The notes under the pieces were generated by a model. That model was not told the origin of the DNA and ran no database searches. It saw nothing but the letters and a program-made list of their open reading frames with translations. Positions 1-6,322 of a stretch of DNA of 9,398 nucleotides are shown one piece after another. This stretch comes from MGIIb-O3 sp046710875 (GTDB taxonomy: Archaea; Thermoplasmatota; Poseidoniia; Poseidoniales; Thalassarchaeaceae). Numbering within the stretch: the stretch's first letter is position 1; each line of letters opens with the position of its first letter. The stretch is from the NCBI GenBank assembly GCA_046710875.1, contig JBKEHQ010000050.1, forward strand, positions 1-9,398, read 5' to 3'. The position numbers and the translations under genes were made by a program.

Positions 1-327
1 ATCATTATTGGACTTAAATCCTCCATTACTAATGCACCTTTTAGCCATATTGCTTGCTGCCGCTACTACGCTGGGTTCTTCAACTACAAATGGTATAAAA
101 TAGTGCTCTCCGTCAATTATGAAGTTGGTAGCTACGCCTATTGGCAATGAATATGTGCCGATGACATTTTCAATCATCCGATCTGCACTTTCTTCATCTA
201 ATTCTCCATTCAATGCCCATGCATTGACATGTTCATCTTTTAAGTTAGCTATTTCTGCTAACATTTCCCTTCTTTCCGATACTGGGAGTTTGTAAAATCC
301 TTCTAAACGACTATTCTCTACTGGCAT
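1..327 (-). CDS. mvaA: Hydroxymethylglutaryl-CoA reductase, class II (5' part, cut by window edge)
   Basis: This is the first 109 codons of a minus-strand gene that runs off the left edge. The translation opens MPVENSRLEGFYKLPVSER and contains MIENVIGTYSLPIGVATNF (residues 51-69) and FVVEEPSVVAAASNMAK (residues 80-96). These match the N-terminal part of class II HMG-CoA reductases such as the Pseudomonas mevalonii enzyme. The EEP motif at residues 83-85 carries the catalytic glutamate of that family. The enzyme interconverts HMG-CoA and mevalonate; in archaea it supplies mevalonate for isoprenoid membrane lipids in the cytoplasm. The ATG at 327 is chosen because AGGAGAG lies nine bases upstream and an in-frame TAG precedes it. 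The nucleotide-binding and C-terminal parts lie outside the window. Class II enzymes in archaea are thought to derive from bacteria. Confidence 0.93.
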   Translation of the reverse strand, partial: MPVENSRLEGFYKLPVSERREMLAEIANLKDEHVNAWALNGELDEESADRMIENVIGTYSLPIGVATNFIIDGEHYFIPFVVEEPSVVAAASNMAKRCISNGGFKSNND

Positions 328-336
328 GCTATCGGA

Positions 337-343
337 CTCTCCT
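337..343 (-). promoter_or_regulatory. Ribosome binding site of HMG-CoA reductase
   Basis: AGGAGAG on the minus strand, nine bases before the ATG at 327. It fixes the start and shows that this transcript has a leader. Confidence 0.7.
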
Positions 344-370
344 GATGCTAAGTACTTCTAAAATTTACGA

Positions 371-381
371 ATAATATTTAT
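371..381 (-). promoter_or_regulatory. Candidate TATA box for HMG-CoA reductase
   Basis: ATAAATATTAT on the minus strand is an archaeal TATA-like element. Transcription would start about 25 bases downstream, near 347-350, leaving a short leader that includes the ribosome binding site. A GCGTTAAT repeat copy begins at 399, just upstream of this box, so the repeat array could also influence this promoter. Assigned by eye. Confidence 0.45.
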
Positions 382-398
382 TTCGTCAAATCAGATTT

Positions 399-473
399 GC
401 GTTAATATGATGGTTAACGGGTTATTGAAGCGTTAATAATGCGTTAATAATGCGTTAATGATGCGTTAATAGT
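399..473. repeat. Phased GCGTTAAT repeat array (distal cluster)
   Basis: Four perfect GCGTTAAT copies start at 430, 441, 452 and 463, exactly 11 bases apart; the first two are identical 11-mers (GCGTTAATAAT) and the next two differ in the last three bases. A fifth perfect copy starts at 399. Between 399 and 430 lie weaker matches (GGTTAAC at 412-418, GGGTTATT at 419-426) at roughly the same step. All copies face the same way. A step of one helical turn puts them on one face of the DNA, as expected of sites for a cooperatively binding protein. The array sits between the two divergent start codons at 327 and 610. A replication-origin role is possible but unsupported, because the copies do not resemble the usual archaeal origin recognition box. 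Confidence 0.8.
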
Positions 474-550
474 ATTTTTAATAAAACACACAACTACGAG
501 GAAATTCTATTAAAAATCCTTCCGGTTTTTTTAAAAACATGCAAAAATAT

Positions 551-579
551 GCGTTAATATACCGTTAGCACCCGTCAAT
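551..579. repeat. Phased GCGTTAAT repeats (promoter-proximal cluster)
   Basis: A sixth perfect GCGTTAAT begins at 551, 88 bases (eight steps of 11) after the copy at 463. Two degenerate copies follow, CCGTTAGC at 562 and CCGTCAAT at 572, again spaced about one helical turn. The last one touches the TATA box of the gene at 610, where a bound protein would either block or recruit the transcription factors. Confidence 0.6.
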
Positions 580-586
580 ATTATAT
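579..586 (+). promoter_or_regulatory. Candidate TATA box of the AAA+/winged-helix gene
   Basis: TATTATAT lies 24-31 bases before the ATG at 610. In archaea transcription starts about 25 bases after the TATA box, so the transcript would begin at or within a few bases of the start codon. No clear ribosome binding site lies before 610, which agrees with a leaderless mRNA. Confidence 0.55.
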
Positions 587-609
587 GCTCAGGTACAAAC
601 TGGGGTTAT

Positions 610-2535
610 ATGGTAATGGAACAGCAACTAACAATTTCTATTCCACCATTGAGGGGTAATCCATTTGATTCAAGGCCCATTGAAGGAAATAGAATTTCAG
701 AAATTGTCGGCAGAAACAATATACTATCCTCGATGAGAGAATTAATAATATCTGGATCTCCAAGAATGATATTACTCTCAGGTGAGAGAGGTTCAGGTAG
801 AACATCATTGATTAATTCAATATGTTCATTTTCATCAAATGATATTGTATGTCAATATTGGCCTGAAGATAATCAATTACTTTCTGTGATACACGAGATA
901 TCGATATCATTTGATGGATTTGAAAAATCAAAATCAATACATAAAATTTCAGATGGGTTGGTTAGAAACTTAGAATCAAAAACTGGCCCTTTACCGATTG
1001 TTGCTTTGGATTATCCTTCCAATATATCAATCGAGACCTTCCTACCTCGAATAACTCCAATACTTCAAAGATTAAGGGCATTGGTCATTATCTCACTTAC
1101 TCCTTCACAACTTAATTCTTTAGATAATGATACTATTGGTTTATTTGCTGAACCAATTCAATTGAAGGAATTAGACATTGGAGATATACAAAATTTAGTT
1201 GATAAAAGGATAATGAAAATGGGGAAAGAAAAGTGGTTATTAAGGCCCAACATTCTGAAACTAATTTATCAAAAAACTGGAGGAAACCCACGTTTAATTG
1301 TCAACTTACTACAGAATCTAGTTGATGAACACAGAGGAATTGGCTCGCTCGGGACTCTGAAGAAATTGCATGCTTTGGATGAAATAACATCTAAACCAAT
1401 TAAAAAATTTAATTCAAATGATACTGTACAAAATTTAGTCCAATCAGAAGAATCAATAATTGTAGATGAGTATGAAATTGTAAAAAATTTAGAGAAAAAA
1501 CCATTTTTAGTTGATAATCCTCAAAATATGGAAACTCCAGAAAATACTATTATTTCTGCCGAAGAGGATATAATTGATATGCCGAAACCAATTTTAGAAG
1601 TTGTAAATAAACCAAGTTCTAGAAATGATGATTTTACACTTATTGACTGGAGCGAAGAATTCAAGCAACCTATTATTGATAATGATATAGTAATCGATGA
1701 AGAATTGAAAAATATTGTTATTGATGATGAAAAAATTGATAATAATAATAATAATAATAATGATTTTAATTACGTAAATAAGGATGATTCAGATCAATTC
1801 AATCATAAACAAACTCCTTTTGAATATAATCAAGTTAACAAGCCAAAAGTGACTAATTTTGGAGGAATAATTGGTAGATCTAGGAATACTTCTGACTCAA
1901 TCGAATCTAATGTTACCGCAGGTGAAGAATCTACGATTTTTATTGATGCTAGCGCTTCAGAACCAAATTTTCCTAATTTTATGAATCATAAATCATCAAT
2001 AATGTCGAATAACCCAGAGTATGATTCTGACGCCTTGGATGATACTAATGAAAAAATAGTTGATAGGACTGAAGATGCTGTTTGGACCGTAGATGCAAAT
2101 GAGGAATCTACTCTACCTAATGAGACGATTTATGAAGAGGGAAGTTCTGAACAAATAATGTATGATAATCCAATATTCGAAGAACCCATGTTTGAAGATA
2201 CAATCATAGAGGAGACAATTAAGTCTGATGATTTGATGATTAATGCTTCAAAAAACTATAAAAAAATACCATTGGGGCCCAAATGGGAAAGTGATAATCT
2301 ATTCGATAGAGATTATGCATCCCAATTATCGGATGCTGAAGTTCTTGTAATTTCAAAAGCTAAAGAAAGGGAAATATCTCCCTCAGATGACGAATTACAA
2401 GCATTATTACAAGTTGGGAGGCCAAGATTATCACAAATTTATAATGGCTTAAATAAAGCTGGTATACTTTCAGTTAGAAAGAAAGGTCGTTCTAGGATGT
2501 TTAAATTAAGTAATTCTGCATTAAGTCATTTTTAG
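610..2535 (+). CDS. Degenerate AAA+ (P-loop) ATPase with C-terminal winged helix, function unknown
   Basis: A 641-residue protein with three parts. The N-terminal AAA+ module has NPFDSRP and VGR (residues 17-35), a Walker A-like loop GERGSGRTSL (58-67), a Walker B-like strand IVALDYP (130-136), a sensor-1-like strand (about 158-164) and a GGNPR sensor-2 motif (224-228). The Walker A lysine is arginine (R64), and the acidic residue after the Walker B aspartate D134 is tyrosine, so hydrolysis is doubtful. Residues about 250-560 are acidic low-complexity sequence with a run of seven asparagines, probably disordered. Residues 573-641 form a winged helix (GRPRLSQIYNGLNKAGILSV, then a basic wing). 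The layout suggests a DNA-binding regulator or replication-linked scaffold. It resembles Orc1/Cdc6 proteins in fold order but not in detail. The ATG at 610 is chosen from the TATA spacing; the ATG at 616 is an alternative. The DUF357 gene follows after 11 bases. Confidence 0.8.
   Translation: MVMEQQLTISIPPLRGNPFDSRPIEGNRISEIVGRNNILSSMRELIISGSPRMILLSGERGSGRTSLINSICSFSSNDIVCQYWPEDNQLLSVIHEISISFDGFEKSKSIHKISDGLVRNLESKTGPLPIVALDYPSNISIETFLPRITPILQRLRALVIISLTPSQLNSLDNDTIGLFAEPIQLKELDIGDIQNLVDKRIMKMGKEKWLLRPNILKLIYQKTGGNPRLIVNLLQNLVDEHRGIGSLGTLKKLHALDEITSKPIKKFNSNDTVQNLVQSEESIIVDEYEIVKNLEKKPFLVDNPQNMETPENTIISAEEDIIDMPKPILEVVNKPSSRNDDFTLIDWSEEFKQPIIDNDIVIDEELKNIVIDDEKIDNNNNNNNDFNYVNKDDSDQFNHKQTPFEYNQVNKPKVTNFGGIIGRSRNTSDSIESNVTAGEESTIFIDASASEPNFPNFMNHKSSIMSNNPEYDSDALDDTNEKIVDRTEDAVWTVDANEESTLPNETIYEEGSSEQIMYDNPIFEEPMFEDTIIEETIKSDDLMINASKNYKKIPLGPKWESDNLFDRDYASQLSDAEVLVISKAKEREISPSDDELQALLQVGRPRLSQIYNGLNKAGILSVRKKGRSRMFKLSNSALSHF
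1741..1761 (+). repeat. (AAT)7 microsatellite encoding seven asparagines
   Basis: Seven perfect AAT triplets in frame inside the disordered linker of the AAA+/winged-helix gene. Length changes by slippage would keep the frame, so copy number may vary among strains without harming the protein. Confidence 0.85.
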
Positions 2536-2546
2536 GTTGTGTTTTT

Positions 2547-2840
2547 TTGGAAATTGAAGATAAAATAACTCCAGAAAGAATTGAGAAATATCTTAAGTTA
2601 ACTGCAAAAGCAAGGTCAAAAGCCACGCCTATAATAAAAAATAATACCGATAAGAAACGTCTCGAGTCAATGCTTAGGATGTGCGATGATTATTCATCAG
2701 ATGCACGGCATTTTCTTAAATCTGGAAAATTAGTTGATTCATTTGCTGCAATAAACTATGCTCATGCTTGGATAGATGCTGCCGTAAAAATAGGTCTCTT
2801 GGATGGACATGATGATGACGTATTATTCACCCTTCCTTAA
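2547..2840 (+). CDS. DUF357 family small helical protein
   Basis: A 97-residue protein of the archaeal DUF357 family. The signature is the C-terminal segment FAAINYAHAWIDAAVKIGLL (residues 66-85), preceded by a helix with MLRMCDDYSSDARHFLKSGK (residues 42-61), in line with the family's small all-helical fold and usual length of 75-100 residues. The biochemical role of DUF357 is not known to me. The start is taken as TTG at 2547, directly after a run of seven T; it is the only bacterial/archaeal start in frame that keeps the N-terminal helix. AGGTTG at 2534-2539 could serve as a weak ribosome binding site. The gene is 11 bases after the AAA+/winged-helix gene and is probably cotranscribed with it. 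Its 3' end overlaps the end of the convergent PIN gene by 18 bases. Confidence 0.8.
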   Translation: MEIEDKITPERIEKYLKLTAKARSKATPIIKNNTDKKRLESMLRMCDDYSSDARHFLKSGKLVDSFAAINYAHAWIDAAVKIGLLDGHDDDVLFTLP

Positions 2841-3203
2841 TCCAATTAGTTTCAATATTTTTCTGGATGTTACTTCTATATATGATCCACCAGAGTTGAT
2901 CAAACGTTCCTTTAATTCCCTATCAACAGTAAGAACCGGCCATGAATTTTCTATTGACATTTTAATTAACATATCATCTGTATGAGTTAATCCCTTGATA
3001 TTTACAACTAAAGTACTTTTTACTTCTAAAAGGCTTAGTAACAAATTCCTCTTAGTCTTGGATAATTCATCTAATTCTTCTTTCACCCTTTCCATTAAAA
3101 TTAATTCAAATTCTCCAATCACTCCAATTAAAGCGGAGTCAACATTTAATTTTGCATCCATTAATGCTGCCCAGCCACAAGCGTCAACCAAGACGCGCAT
3201 CAT
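2823..3203 (-). CDS. PIN-domain nuclease, Fcf1/Utp24-like, of the aIF2-gamma operon
   Basis: A PIN-domain protein of about 126 residues. It opens MMRVLVDACGW, with the first metal-binding aspartate in the VDACGW strand. Other candidate acidic ligands are in MERVKEELDEL, THTDDMLIK and VLTVDRELKERL, the last being the usual final PIN aspartate strand. Single PIN proteins of this type are often encoded next to aIF2-gamma in euryarchaea and are compared with eukaryotic Fcf1/Utp24, which cleave pre-rRNA; rRNA processing is therefore inferred, not shown. Three starts are stacked (TTG 3206, ATG 3203, ATG 3200). GGTGAT at 3209-3214, overlapping the aIF2-gamma stop, favours ATG 3203 or 3200. It is the last gene of the eS6-aIF2-gamma-PIN operon. 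A VapC toxin is less likely because no antitoxin gene is adjacent. Confidence 0.82.
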   Translation of the reverse strand: MMRVLVDACGWAALMDAKLNVDSALIGVIGEFELILMERVKEELDELSKTKRNLLLSLLEVKSTLVVNIKGLTHTDDMLIKMSIENSWPVLTVDRELKERLINSGGSYIEVTSRKILKLIGLRKGE

Positions 3204-3208
3204 CAATT

Positions 3209-3214
3209 ATCACC
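3209..3214 (-). promoter_or_regulatory. Ribosome binding site of the PIN gene
   Basis: GGTGAT on the minus strand overlaps the TGA stop of aIF2-gamma and lies five bases before ATG 3203. It indicates coupled translation and makes the TTG at 3206, only two bases away, an unlikely start. Confidence 0.6.
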
Positions 3215-4451
3215 CAGTTATTGAACCATGGCCTATTAAACGCCATCTTGTACCAATACGCCTTGATAGGGTAATTCTGCTACCTTCCTTTGCACAGATG
3301 GGTAATCTTAGAGTTATAGTGGCCTTTCTACCCTTTATTGATGAAACAGTACCTACGCTAGTGGTTGTGGCCGAATTAATCATCAACATTTCATTTGGTT
3401 GAAGTGGTCGAACTTCACTACTGCCCTCATCACTTCCAGAAACCATAAATTTTAGTAACTCTAAGTCGACCTTTAATTCAGACCAAATCGGGGGCAACTC
3501 TCCTATTTTTGCCATTACTTGGCCCGATAACTCATCTGCCTTGGTAGAAACTGGGTCCATTGGTGTCGCAATTCCGCATAATCCTCCTGCATGCACAGTC
3601 TCAAGATCTAAACCCCCTCCCTGTGCACTTTCAATTACGGTTTCCAATGGTTCCCATCGAACTTTATTACCTTCCTTTATTCTTCTTCCTGGTGCTATGA
3701 GGATTTTATCACCAACGTTGAAAGATCCTTCTACAACGCTACCTCCAATTATTCCTCCTTTGAGTTTACTAGGCCTCGTTCCGGGCCTATTGACATCAAA
3801 TGATCGCGCAACATACATCAAGCCTTTTTCATCAGATGTCCTATCTGGAGTTGGAATGGTTTCTTGAATTGCTTGAATCAACATATCTAAATTGACATCG
3901 TGATGTGCCGAAACTGGTATTATTGGTGCATTTTCAGCAATAGTGCCTTCTACAAAGTTCTTTATTTCATTATATGATTCAATGGCCCGTTCTCTTGTAA
4001 CGATATCAATCTTATTTTGTACTATCACAATATTACTGATTCCTGCAATTTCTAGTGCAGATAAATGTTCTCTCGTTTGAGGCTGAGGGCAACCTTCAGT
4101 TGCTGATACTAATAATAAAGCCCCATCCATTATTGAGGCACCAGATATCATTACCGCCATTAGAGTTTCGTGACCAGGTGCATCAACGAAAGATACAGAT
4201 CTAAGAAGATCTTTTTCTAAGTCATCCTTTTCTTCAGGATGCTTGCCTGTCGCATAATATTCTCCATTATTGGTACAATAAAATGCAGTATCTGCGTAAC
4301 CTAGCTTAATGCTAATTCCACGCTTCATCTCTTCGGAATGAGTATCTGTCCAAGTTCCTGAGAGGGCCTTAGTGAGAGTAGTTTTACCATGATCGACATG
4401 GCCAACCATGCCAATATTTACTTCAGGTTGTCTTGAAAGTGATTTTGTCAG
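3210..4451 (-). CDS. eif2g: Translation initiation factor aIF2 subunit gamma
   Basis: The GTP-binding subunit of aIF2, which carries initiator Met-tRNA to the small ribosomal subunit. Counting from the internal ATG at 4409, it shows G1 GHVDHGKT (3-10), G3 DAPGH (76-80), G4 NKID (132-135) and G5 SAH (167-169), followed by the two beta-barrel domains and the ending RRIGTRWRLIGHGSITG. The switch-1 motif reads RGISIKLGY, with serine where threonine is usual. The zinc-knuckle insert (about 43-68) keeps one cysteine (C45) instead of four. Starting at ATG 4409 would remove most of the first beta strand (PEVNIG precedes it in frame) and leave no nearby ribosome binding site. The frame stays open upstream to CTG at 4451, nine bases after AGGAG, giving 413 residues, the normal family length. 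No ATG, GTG or TTG lies in that extension, so CTG is proposed; a one-base sequence error is the alternative. Confidence 0.93.
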   Translation of the reverse strand: MTKSLSRQPEVNIGMVGHVDHGKTTLTKALSGTWTDTHSEEMKRGISIKLGYADTAFYCTNNGEYYATGKHPEEKDDLEKDLLRSVSFVDAPGHETLMAVMISGASIMDGALLLVSATEGCPQPQTREHLSALEIAGISNIVIVQNKIDIVTRERAIESYNEIKNFVEGTIAENAPIIPVSAHHDVNLDMLIQAIQETIPTPDRTSDEKGLMYVARSFDVNRPGTRPSKLKGGIIGGSVVEGSFNVGDKILIAPGRRIKEGNKVRWEPLETVIESAQGGGLDLETVHAGGLCGIATPMDPVSTKADELSGQVMAKIGELPPIWSELKVDLELLKFMVSGSDEGSSEVRPLQPNEMLMINSATTTSVGTVSSIKGRKATITLRLPICAKEGSRITLSRRIGTRWRLIGHGSITG

Positions 4452-4460
4452 ACTACATCA

Positions 4461-4465
4461 CTCCT
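4461..4465 (-). promoter_or_regulatory. Ribosome binding site of aIF2-gamma
   Basis: AGGAG on the minus strand, nine bases before the CTG at 4451 and two bases before an ATG (4458) that is followed at once by TAG. It is 51 bases from the ATG at 4409, so it argues against that codon as the start. Confidence 0.6.
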
Positions 4466-4470
4466 GTCGT

Positions 4471-4965
4471 TCACGCCTCTTCGGTAGAGGCTTGTTCGAC
4501 AGATGGTGCTTCCTCTACGCCGAATATTATGCCTAGATTTCTCTTACCGACTTCGACGACCTTTAGATTTATTTGACGTGTTTCTGGACTTATGACATTT
4601 CCTCGAAGATTTCTACGCCTTCTCAAGCCATCATGTTTGTAGCGATATACTTTCCCGTTTTTCTTTACATACTTTTTACCTTTATATCCGACTCCTGCGG
4701 TTATTAAGATTGATTTGACTGAACCTCCATCAAGGTCCGATCGCATTGCCCTTCCGGTAACGTCGGATCCGCCAGTAATTTGTAATTTATATCCAGTAAG
4801 ATTCTGATCTCCTTCTCCTAGGAATCCGCCATCAACTGTATCTCCAATCTTTTTACCTAATAAATGATTATAATTTGATCCTGTTATTTCCATGGAAAAA
4901 GCTCTTCCATTGAATGTAGGATTTGTATCATTAATCACCGCTTTAAATGATTGTTCGCCTGCCAT
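4471..4965 (-). CDS. rps6e: Small ribosomal subunit protein eS6
   Basis: A 164-residue archaeal/eukaryotic ribosomal protein eS6. Family hallmarks are the N-terminal beta-strand region (FKAVINDTNPTFNGRAFSME), GGSDVTGRAMRSDLDGG (residues 65-81), the basic GLRRRRNLRGNVISPETRQI (residues 113-132) and the following NLKVVEVG strand. It binds rRNA in the small subunit. Archaeal eS6 is usually about 125-150 residues; here the end carries a short acidic tail (from about residue 150, EEAPSVEQASTEEA). The start ATG at 4965 has AGAGGA at 4973-4978 upstream. It is first in a minus-strand operon with aIF2-gamma and the PIN gene, a gene order known in euryarchaea; the stop is 19 bases before the proposed aIF2-gamma start. 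Confidence 0.96.
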   Translation of the reverse strand: MAGEQSFKAVINDTNPTFNGRAFSMEITGSNYNHLLGKKIGDTVDGGFLGEGDQNLTGYKLQITGGSDVTGRAMRSDLDGGSVKSILITAGVGYKGKKYVKKNGKVYRYKHDGLRRRRNLRGNVISPETRQINLKVVEVGKRNLGIIFGVEEAPSVEQASTEEA

Positions 4966-5021
4966 AATAAGTCCTCTGACGGCATTCCGACATAAGGTTG
5001 CTATAAGAGCGGTTCGGAAGT

Positions 5022-5034
5022 ATTGATATTTTTA
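5022..5034 (-). promoter_or_regulatory. Candidate promoter of the eS6-aIF2-gamma-PIN operon
   Basis: The 69 bases between orc1/cdc6 and eS6 contain AAAAATATC on the minus strand, a TATA-like element that would place the start of transcription near 5000, with a leader of about 35 bases carrying the ribosome binding site. A second TATA-like stretch, CTTATAGC at 5000-5007, is too close to that site to serve well. Confidence 0.35.
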
Positions 5035-6210
5035 TCAGTACCTTGATAAAACTTTTTCAATTCTATTTTCTAATTCTGCTGGTGATGAATTTGACATAGT
5101 TATGTTCTGTGTTCTACCTCTTCCAGTAATCGAATTGACTGTTTTAGTATCAATCAGGCCTTCTATTTCCAAAGATTTCAAATATTTCAAAAAAGTAGTA
5201 TGGCCTTTGGCTTTCACTCCATATTCTTCACAAACTAATATGTACAGTTTTTTAGCATCCCCGCTGAAAAGATTATCTTTCTTTTTTAATCTTCTACAAA
5301 TTCCAAGTAAAACTAATTTTTGATGTTCTAATAGGGCATCAATCTGACTTGGCTCAACAGAAGACTCCCTAAATTGACTCGGCTCTATGTCTTCAATACG
5401 AACTTCATCCATGCCGTTCATCTCTGCTCTCCTAATACCTCCTTCTAGTAATTCAATACACATGCGCGCATCTCCACTTACTGCCGAATATCGTCCAATT
5501 TTAGATAAAATATCTTCACTTATGGAACCACTTTTACAAGCTAGTAACGCCCTTTGTTTGGCAATTCCAATCAATTGATTTTCACCATATGGTTCTAATT
5601 TGAGTACATTAGTCATGCCTAATCTTGATATTATTGCTGCCTCAAATCTATTCATGAGACTTAATTCCTGACTAATAAGAATTAATGATAAATATCCCTT
5701 ATCATTTTGCCCTTCATCAATTCTTAACAGCCTATATATTAAGTCTGAACTATCCTTTCTAATGAGTACGTCAACTTCATCCAGTATAAGGATGAGGTGG
5801 ATATTATGAGAATTGAGATTTCTTCTGACGGTGTGTATAATTTCACCCGCACTAAATCCCCTTTCAGGATGCCTGGGATCTAATTTCATTGCTATTTGAT
5901 GTAGTACTTGAGATGTTCTTGAATAATTTCTACAGTTGATATGAATTGATACTATTTTTCTTCTGCCCTCCAATTTTTTAATCAAATCATCACTGAATCT
6001 TTTTGCTAAAACCGTTTTACCGGAACCAACTGGGCCCATTATAGTGGCTCTTGCACTTACGTTAGGATTATCAATTCCAATAAAAATCGATGCAATCTCC
6101 ATCAATTCTTTTTCTCTTCCAACTAAGCTCGGTGGAGTCCAATCAAATGAAAAAGGCTCTTTTGATATTAGTATTTTTCCAGCACCGATTCGATCTAAAT
6201 AATCGGTCAT
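5035..6210 (-). CDS. cdc6: Orc1/Cdc6 replication initiator
   Basis: A 391-residue AAA+ origin-recognition protein of normal length for archaeal Orc1/Cdc6. It has the N-terminal PPSLVGREKEL box (residues 26-36), Walker A GPVGSGKT (59-66), Walker B LILILDEVD (139-147), a sensor-1 strand LSLILISQE (about 174-182), an arginine-finger region ISRLG (194-198) and sensor-2 GDAR (246-249). The C-terminal winged helix runs about 316-385 (KKLYILVCEEYGVKAKGHTT, then GRGRTQN in the wing). Sensor 1 shows glutamine (Q181) where asparagine is usual. The protein binds origin DNA and loads the MCM helicase. The start ATG at 6210 follows GGGGAGG (6221-6227). It is transcribed divergently from the membrane gene at 6323 across 112 bases. 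Archaeal origins often lie beside this gene, but no standard origin recognition box was seen there. Confidence 0.94.
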   Translation of the reverse strand: MTDYLDRIGAGKILISKEPFSFDWTPPSLVGREKELMEIASIFIGIDNPNVSARATIMGPVGSGKTVLAKRFSDDLIKKLEGRRKIVSIHINCRNYSRTSQVLHQIAMKLDPRHPERGFSAGEIIHTVRRNLNSHNIHLILILDEVDVLIRKDSSDLIYRLLRIDEGQNDKGYLSLILISQELSLMNRFEAAIISRLGMTNVLKLEPYGENQLIGIAKQRALLACKSGSISEDILSKIGRYSAVSGDARMCIELLEGGIRRAEMNGMDEVRIEDIEPSQFRESSVEPSQIDALLEHQKLVLLGICRRLKKKDNLFSGDAKKLYILVCEEYGVKAKGHTTFLKYLKSLEIEGLIDTKTVNSITGRGRTQNITMSNSSPAELENRIEKVLSRY

Positions 6211-6322
6211 AGTAATTCTTCCTCCCCTTATGTTATTAGTACTATGCAGACAATGCTTAGGAATCTTTTTTTTTCGGTGTTTTCATAGGCTATACAGTAT
6301 TGCGAAGTACAGGTGAGGTTCA
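6211..6322. promoter_or_regulatory. Divergent promoter region between orc1/cdc6 and a membrane gene
   Basis: This 112-base gap holds, for the minus strand, the ribosome binding site GGGGAGG (6221-6227) and an A-tract (T-run on the plus strand from about 6266) that could act as the TATA region for cdc6. For the plus strand it holds TATACAGTATT (6291-6301) and the ribosome binding site AGGTGAGG (6311-6318). There is an 8-base palindrome TAGTACTA at 6237-6244. The region is short and has no repeated origin boxes, so it is a weak origin candidate. Confidence 0.45.

Noticed and set aside
430..473. CRISPR-like short repeats
   Set aside because: Units are 11 bases with no unique spacers between them; a CRISPR array needs repeats of about 25-40 bases separated by spacers.
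2823..3203. VapC-type toxin of a toxin-antitoxin pair
   Set aside because: No small antitoxin gene is adjacent, and the gene is translationally coupled to aIF2-gamma in a conserved translation operon.
2995..3867. Plus-strand open frames opposite the PIN and aIF2-gamma genes
   Set aside because: They are shadows of strongly conserved minus-strand genes and show no motif of their own.
3210..4409. aIF2-gamma starting at ATG 4409
   Set aside because: It would cut the first beta strand of the G domain, leave the protein 14 residues short of the usual length and place the ribosome binding site 51 bases away.
6211..6322. Replication origin next to orc1/cdc6
   Set aside because: Only 112 bases, one A/T tract and one 8-base palindrome; no repeated origin recognition boxes. 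Kept only as a promoter region.
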